Shown: one piece after another, positions 59,875 through 64,000 of the stretch | Layout of the letters: each line of letters starts with the position of its first letter | Numbering within the stretch: position 1 is the stretch's first letter | Assembly: GCF_039531695.1 (NCBI RefSeq) | Contig: NZ_BAAAQN010000015.1 | Coordinates: 104,748 to 168,747, forward strand | Direction: 5' to 3' | Source of the DNA: Catenulispora yoronensis | GTDB taxonomy: Bacteria; Actinomycetota; Actinomycetes; Streptomycetales; Catenulisporaceae | Length of the DNA stretch: 64,000 bases | Position numbers and translations under genes: made by a program | The notes under the pieces: model-generated | What the model was told of the DNA's origin: nothing | The model's database searches: none | What the model saw: the letters and a program-made list of their open reading frames with translations, nothing else

Positions 59875-61129
59875 TGAAATGTTCCTTCCACGGCGACACG
59901 AGCAACGTCGCCAAGGCCACAGCCGCAGCCATGGCGAGCGCGAACCACCGCATCACAGAAGCGGGATCGCTGTGCGACCACGCTACGCCGAACACCAATG
60001 AGGACACGAACCCGGCGACGGCGCCTATCGACTGCATCACGGCTATGCCTGACGTCCGCAGAGCCGCCGGGATATGAGGGCTGCAATAGGCCATCAGAAC
60101 GCCGTCAGAGGCCGCGTAGGCCAGTCCTGGGAGGACCAGCGCCGCCACGAGCATGACCACGCCGGGAACGTCCGCGGACAGCGTCAGGTAGGCCACGACG
60201 AGCAGCAGGTGTCCGAGCACGAACACCTTCCAGCGCCCGATCCGGTCCGCCAGCGCCCCGACGGCGACCGCGGAGACCACGAACGTGCCCATCGTGCCGG
60301 TCGCCAGCAGCGCGTACTCCGAGGCCGTCAGGTGCATCCGGTGCGCGAGCGTCAGGTAGACGAACGTGTCGCTCACCCAGGCGAAGCCCAGCAGCGCCAC
60401 CGCCAGGCCGCACAGCACGAACCAGCGCTGCCGCAGCAGGCCGAACGCCGCGCCCAGCGACGCCGCCGAACGCTCCCGCAGCTCGTCACGCTGGTCGACG
60501 ACATAGAGGCAGAACACCACCAGGCCGATGCCGGCGACGCAGAACGCGATGACGAACAGCGCGTCGAAGGTGCGGCGCTCGGTGCCGAACTTCGTGGTCC
60601 ACAGCAGGACGAAGGAGGCGATCAGCGGGCCGATCATGGCGCCGATGTTGTCCAGCATCCGGTGCACACCGAACGCCCGGCCCATGATCTTCGGGGGCGT
60701 CGACAGCGAGATCAGCGCGTCGCGCGGCGCCGTGCGGACGCCCTTGCCGAACCGGTCGGCGCTCAGCAGGCCGCTCAGACCCCCGAACGACGGGCCGACC
60801 AGCGGGAAGCCGAGCTTGGTGACCGCCGAGGCGCCGTAGCCCAGGCCGGCCAGCAGCTTGCGGCGCTGCCAGCGGTCGGCCAGATAGGCGGCCGGGATGG
60901 CCAGCAGCGCGGGGATGCCGTTGTAGAGGCCGTCCAGGAAGCCGATCACGGTCGGGGACTCGTGCAGCACGTTCAGCAGGTAGTAGCCGACCACCGCGAC
61001 CAGCATCTCCGAGGAGACGTCAGTGAGCAGGCTGACGACGCCCAGCATCTTGACGTTGAACGGCACCCTTTCCCGGGTGGCGCGGGCGTCCTGGATGCGG
61101 CGTGCGGTCCTCGATCCGGTCAGGTACAC
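59867..61129 (-). CDS. MFS transporter
   Basis: A 420-residue twelve-helix major facilitator. LNVLHESPTVIGFLDGLYNGIPALLAIPAAYLADRWQRRKLL (in pieces) holds motif A, and VLRT-type ends TSGIAVMQSIGAVAGFVSSLVFG are near the C-terminus. It is coupled to the anchored propeller and lipoprotein genes. The group is seen beside envelope proteins in actinobacteria; the substrate is unknown. Confidence 0.88.
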   Translation of the reverse strand: MYLTGSRTARRIQDARATRERVPFNVKMLGVVSLLTDVSSEMLVAVVGYYLLNVLHESPTVIGFLDGLYNGIPALLAIPAAYLADRWQRRKLLAGLGYGASAVTKLGFPLVGPSFGGLSGLLSADRFGKGVRTAPRDALISLSTPPKIMGRAFGVHRMLDNIGAMIGPLIASFVLLWTTKFGTERRTFDALFVIAFCVAGIGLVVFCLYVVDQRDELRERSAASLGAAFGLLRQRWFVLCGLAVALLGFAWVSDTFVYLTLAHRMHLTASEYALLATGTMGTFVVSAVAVGALADRIGRWKVFVLGHLLLVVAYLTLSADVPGVVMLVAALVLPGLAYAASDGVLMAYCSPHIPAALRTSGIAVMQSIGAVAGFVSSLVFGVAWSHSDPASVMRWFALAMAAAVALATLLVSPWKEHFSD

Positions 61130-61261
61130 GTCGAAACAATAGCGAAAGCCCCGCCCGCTGTTCGCGGACGGGGCGATTCTCAGTCACGGCTCACACCGCG
61201 GCCGGCCGGTCGCTGGTCACGGCCTGGGCCGCGGGCCGGACTGCGGGCCGGACGGGGAGCG

Positions 61262-62743
61262 TCAGCTCTGGCCGCCGGACAGCTTCTCGCGCAGCGCCGC
61301 GAGGGCCTCGTCGGACGCCAGGGCGCCGCCGGTGCTCTCCTCGACCACGCCCGAGGAGTAGGACGAGGGGGCGCCCTCGGCGTTCTCCTGGACCCCGGCC
61401 TCGGCGTCGGCCTTGCGGGCCTCCGAGATCTGCTTCTGGTGCGACTCGTACCGCGCGTGCGCCTCGGCGTACTGCCCCTCCCACACCTCGCGCTGGGCGT
61501 CGTACCCCTCGAGCCACTCGCCGGTCTCGGAGTCGAAGCCCTCGGGGTAGATGTAGTTGCCCTGGTCGTCGTAGGTGGCGGCCATGCCGTACAGCGCCGG
61601 GTCGAACTGGTCGGTCTCGATGTCGCCGGTCAGGCCCTCGTTCGCCTGCTTCAGCGACAGCGAGATGCGGCGGCGGTCCAGGTCGATGTCGATGACCTTG
61701 ACGAAGATCTCGTCGCCCACCTGCACGACCTGCTCCGGGACCTCCACGTGGCGCTCGGCCAGCTCGGAGATGTGGACCAGGCCCTCGATGCCCTCGTCCA
61801 CCCGGACGAACGCGCCGAACGGCACCAGCTTGGTGACCTTGCCCGGCACGACCTGGCCGATGGCGTGGGTGCGGGCGAAGGTCTGCCACGGGTCCTCCAT
61901 GGTCGCCTTCAGGGACAGCGAGACGCGCTCGCGGTCCATGTCGACGTCCAGGACCTCGACCGTGACCTCCTGGCCGACCTCGACCACCTCGGAGGGGTGG
62001 TCGATGTGCTTCCAGGACAGCTCCGAGACGTGCACCAGGCCGTCCACGCCGCCGAGGTCCACGAACGCGCCGAAGTTGACGATCGAGGACACGACGCCGG
62101 AGCGGACCTGGCCCTTCTGCAGGGTGGTGAGGAAGTTCTGGCGCACCTCGGACTGGGTCTGCTCGAGCCAGGCGCGGCGGGACAGGACCACGTTGTTGCG
62201 GTTCTTGTCCAGCTCGATGATCTTGGCCTCGAGCTCCTTGCCGACGTACGGCTGCAGGTCCCGGACCCGGCGCATCTCGACCAGCGAGGCCGGCAGGAAG
62301 CCGCGCAGCCCGATGTCCAGGATCAGGCCGCCCTTGACGACCTCGATGACGGTACCGGTGACGATGCCGTCCTTCTCCTTGATCTCCTCGATCGTGCCCC
62401 AGGCGCGCTCGTACTGCGCACGCTTCTTGGACAGGATGAGGCGGCCTTCCTTGTCCTCCTTCTGGAGGACCAGGGCCTCGATGTGGTCACCGACGGCGAC
62501 GACCTCGTTGGGGTCGACGTCGTGCTTGATCGAGAGCTCCCGCGACGGGATCACACCCTCGGTCTTGTAACCGATGTCGAGCAGGACCTCGTCCCGGTCG
62601 ACCTTCACGATGACACCCTCGACGATGTCGCCGTCGTTGAAGTACTTGATGGTCTGGTCGATCGCGGCGAGGAAGTCCTCCGCCGAACCGATGTCGTTGA
62701 TGGCGACCTGAGGCGTTCGGGCGGTCTCGGTGCTGCTCGTCAT
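61262..62743 (-). CDS. rpsA: 30S ribosomal protein S1
   Basis: A 493-residue S1 protein with four S1 RNA-binding motifs (about 36-105, 123-189, 210-278, 295-364), each of the form VxGxVxxIxxxGAFVDL, and an acidic Gln/Ala/Glu-rich C-terminal tail (about 365-493). ATG 62743 (MTSSTETARTPQVAINDIG) fits the actinobacterial N-terminus. It binds mRNA on the ribosome. A good sigma-HrdB-type promoter lies 165 bases upstream. Confidence 0.97.
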   Translation of the reverse strand: MTSSTETARTPQVAINDIGSAEDFLAAIDQTIKYFNDGDIVEGVIVKVDRDEVLLDIGYKTEGVIPSRELSIKHDVDPNEVVAVGDHIEALVLQKEDKEGRLILSKKRAQYERAWGTIEEIKEKDGIVTGTVIEVVKGGLILDIGLRGFLPASLVEMRRVRDLQPYVGKELEAKIIELDKNRNNVVLSRRAWLEQTQSEVRQNFLTTLQKGQVRSGVVSSIVNFGAFVDLGGVDGLVHVSELSWKHIDHPSEVVEVGQEVTVEVLDVDMDRERVSLSLKATMEDPWQTFARTHAIGQVVPGKVTKLVPFGAFVRVDEGIEGLVHISELAERHVEVPEQVVQVGDEIFVKVIDIDLDRRRISLSLKQANEGLTGDIETDQFDPALYGMAATYDDQGNYIYPEGFDSETGEWLEGYDAQREVWEGQYAEAHARYESHQKQISEARKADAEAGVQENAEGAPSSYSSGVVEESTGGALASDEALAALREKLSGGQS

Positions 62744-63064
62744 GGGGAAGGGGGCTCCGGATACGGACATCTGGGTGGGCGACGGCCCCACCGGGCGGCG
62801 GGGACGGCGCTGGTGGGAAAGTCCGTCACAAGTCAAGAGCCGAACGGTCGACGAGGATCGGGTGTCCAGCGAAGAAGATTCAGAACCTGCCCGCAGCGCA
62901 TCGCCCAGAATACGGGTCGTACGCATGCGTGGTCAATCCGATACCCGGCTCGACCGGCGGCGTCGGCGCCACCCTCAGGCGCGCCCGCTCCCACCGGGCC
63001 CGCCCGCTACAGTCTCAACCTGCGTGATCGTCTCGCAACGCACCGCTGAAAGGAAGCCCGCACT
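62744..63064. other. Divergent region with rpsA leader
   Basis: 321 bases between rpsA and the methyltransferase, without a gene. The rpsA promoter is at 62907-62936; the transcript would have a leader of about 155 bases, GC-rich, with weak hairpins only. A palindrome ACGCATGCGT lies within the promoter spacer. Confidence 0.6.
62907..62936 (-). promoter_or_regulatory. rpsA promoter (sigma-70/HrdB type)
   Basis: Read on the minus strand, TTGACC (62936-62931) and TATTCT (62912-62907) are separated by 18 bases, a close match to the vegetative consensus. Confidence 0.7.
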
Positions 63065-64000
63065 GTGACCGGTGTGACGGAAGAGTCACCTGAGCTCGGC
63101 GACCCCGGAACCGAAGTTAACGATACGGTCCGCGTGGCCCGCCGTCACCTGTCAGATTCCGCCACGATCCTGGCGAACCGGGGCTGGTGGGACGCCAACG
63201 CCGACGAATACCAGGCCGAACACGGCCGGTTCCTGGGCGATGACCGGTTTGTCTGGTGCCCGGAGGGGCTGGACGAGGCGGACGCGCACCTGCTGGGGAC
63301 GGAGTTGGCGGGGAAGCGGATCCTGGAGGTGGGGGCGGGGGCGGCGCAGTGCTCGCGGTGGTTGCTGGGGCAGGGGGCGCTGGCGGTGGCTTCGGATCTG
63401 TCGCGGGGGCAGTTGGAGCATTCTTTGCGGATCGATGCGGCTCGGGGGGTTGGGGCGGAGGTCGGGGTCGGAGTCGGAGTTGAGGTCGGGGTTGGGGAGA
63501 ACGCGAAGGTTGTGGAGTCGGTGCCGCTGGTGCAGGCGGACGCCACGCGGCTGCCATTCGCCGACAACGTGTTCGACATCGTGTGCTCGGCGTTCGGCGC
63601 GGTGCCGTTCGTCGCGGACAGCGCGGCGGTGATGCGCGAGGCGGCCCGGGTGCTGAAGCCGGGCGGACGATGGGTGTTCTCGGTGTCGCACCCGGTGCGG
63701 TGGTCGTTTCCCGACGATCCGTCGGAGGCGGGGCTGACGGCCCGGGACTCGTATTTCGATCGGCGCCCGTATGTGGAGTTCGACGAGCGCGGGATCGCGA
63801 CTTATGCGGAGCATCATCGGACGTTCGGCGACCGGGTTCGGGAGATCGCGGGGGCGGGGTTGGGGTTGGTGGATGTGGTGGAGCCGGAGTGGCCGGCGGG
63901 GTTGACGGAGGTGTGGGGCGGGTGGTCGCCGTTGCGGGGGAAGGTGATTCCGGGGACGGCGATTTTTGTGACGGTGAAGCTGGGTGGGGCGGTGGGGTGA
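63065..64000 (+). CDS. Class I SAM-dependent methyltransferase
   Basis: A 311-residue protein. Motif I is RILEVGAGAAQCSRWL, the acidic strand is VASDLSRGQ, and DATRLPFADNVFDIVCSAFGAVPFV is motif II/post-II, followed by REAARVLKPGGRWVFSVSHPVRW. Between strands is a short VGVGVEVGVG repeat expansion (about residues 135-147). It is divergent from rpsA; this pair is frequent in actinobacteria. Its stop codon is the last three bases of the window. The substrate is unknown. Confidence 0.9.
   Translation: MTGVTEESPELGDPGTEVNDTVRVARRHLSDSATILANRGWWDANADEYQAEHGRFLGDDRFVWCPEGLDEADAHLLGTELAGKRILEVGAGAAQCSRWLLGQGALAVASDLSRGQLEHSLRIDAARGVGAEVGVGVGVEVGVGENAKVVESVPLVQADATRLPFADNVFDIVCSAFGAVPFVADSAAVMREAARVLKPGGRWVFSVSHPVRWSFPDDPSEAGLTARDSYFDRRPYVEFDERGIATYAEHHRTFGDRVREIAGAGLGLVDVVEPEWPAGLTEVWGGWSPLRGKVIPGTAIFVTVKLGGAVG

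Noticed and set aside
56353..59877. A very long plus-strand open frame (1174 codons) across the MFS, lipoprotein and propeller genes
   Set aside because: It overlaps three genes with clear families in other frames; its translation is low-complexity.
60074..63049. A long plus-strand open frame opposite an MFS gene and rpsA
   Set aside because: rpsA and the MFS gene on the minus strand are unambiguous; this is antisense noise.

Overview
The window is a very GC-rich, densely coded stretch of an actinobacterial chromosome. A Streptomyces/Catenulispora-type organism fits best; the exact genus is inference. Supporting signs are the many GTG starts with GTGA/ATGA start-stop overlaps, F420- and flavin-dependent LLM enzymes, ECF41 and ECF42 sigma factors, DasR-type (dre) operators, a HAIR (HspR) operator in front of lon, and DprE1/DprE2/UbiA genes for polyprenyl-phospho-arabinose. 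No rRNA, tRNA, CRISPR array or transposase was seen.

Layout. 1-5.1 kb: antibiotic-type ABC exporter with a divergent regulator, a quinone reductase with a divergent MarR regulator, and an orphan response regulator. 5.6-11.2 kb: BlaI/M56 peptidase pair, a membrane esterase, an ECF41 sigma factor and an MFS transporter. 11.3-14.5 kb: TerC, a SIS-domain sugar-phosphate protein behind a dre site, and a PAC2 protein. 14.6-18.7 kb: a NACHT NTPase (putative defence protein) overlapping an F420-type oxidoreductase. 18.8-21.7 kb: a membrane protein and uvrB. 21.8-30.6 kb: a hydrolase, two secreted glycan-active proteins with related ricin domains (the first, GH20, has a dre site), and LemA/DUF2207. 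30.6-37.8 kb: lon, a Nudix pseudogene, a cupin, a compact LLM monooxygenase, a small unknown protein and two orphan LuxR regulators. 38.0-45.7 kb: an eight-gene, translationally coupled operon built around an exosortase. 45.8-49.7 kb: coaE, ubiA, dprE1 and dprE2. 49.8-53.8 kb: a tandem pair of large membrane-anchored N,N-dimethylformamidase-like proteins. 53.9-57.9 kb: a YjbR-like protein, an ECF42 sigma/DGPF pair and an MFS exporter. 57.9-61.1 kb: an envelope operon (MFS, anchored propeller, lipoprotein). 61.3-64 kb: rpsA and a methyltransferase.

uvrB, coaE and rpsA all lie on the minus strand in this order and look like a conserved chromosomal backbone opened by accessory blocks. The most interesting block is the exosortase operon. 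It combines a secreted choice-of-anchor-type protein with a C-terminal helix and Arg/Lys cluster, a PIG-L deacetylase, a processive GT2 glycosyltransferase, a compact exosortase with a visible Cys/Arg/His triad, a small membrane protein, an ATP-grasp ligase, a UDP-GlcNAc 2-epimerase-like enzyme and a HAD phosphatase. This suggests coupled glycan synthesis and protein anchoring at the cell surface.

A second theme is short in-frame tandem-repeat expansion. At least a dozen proteins carry low-complexity tails, linkers or insertions; the extreme case is about 225 Ala/Pro/Ser/Thr-rich residues inside the HAD phosphatase.
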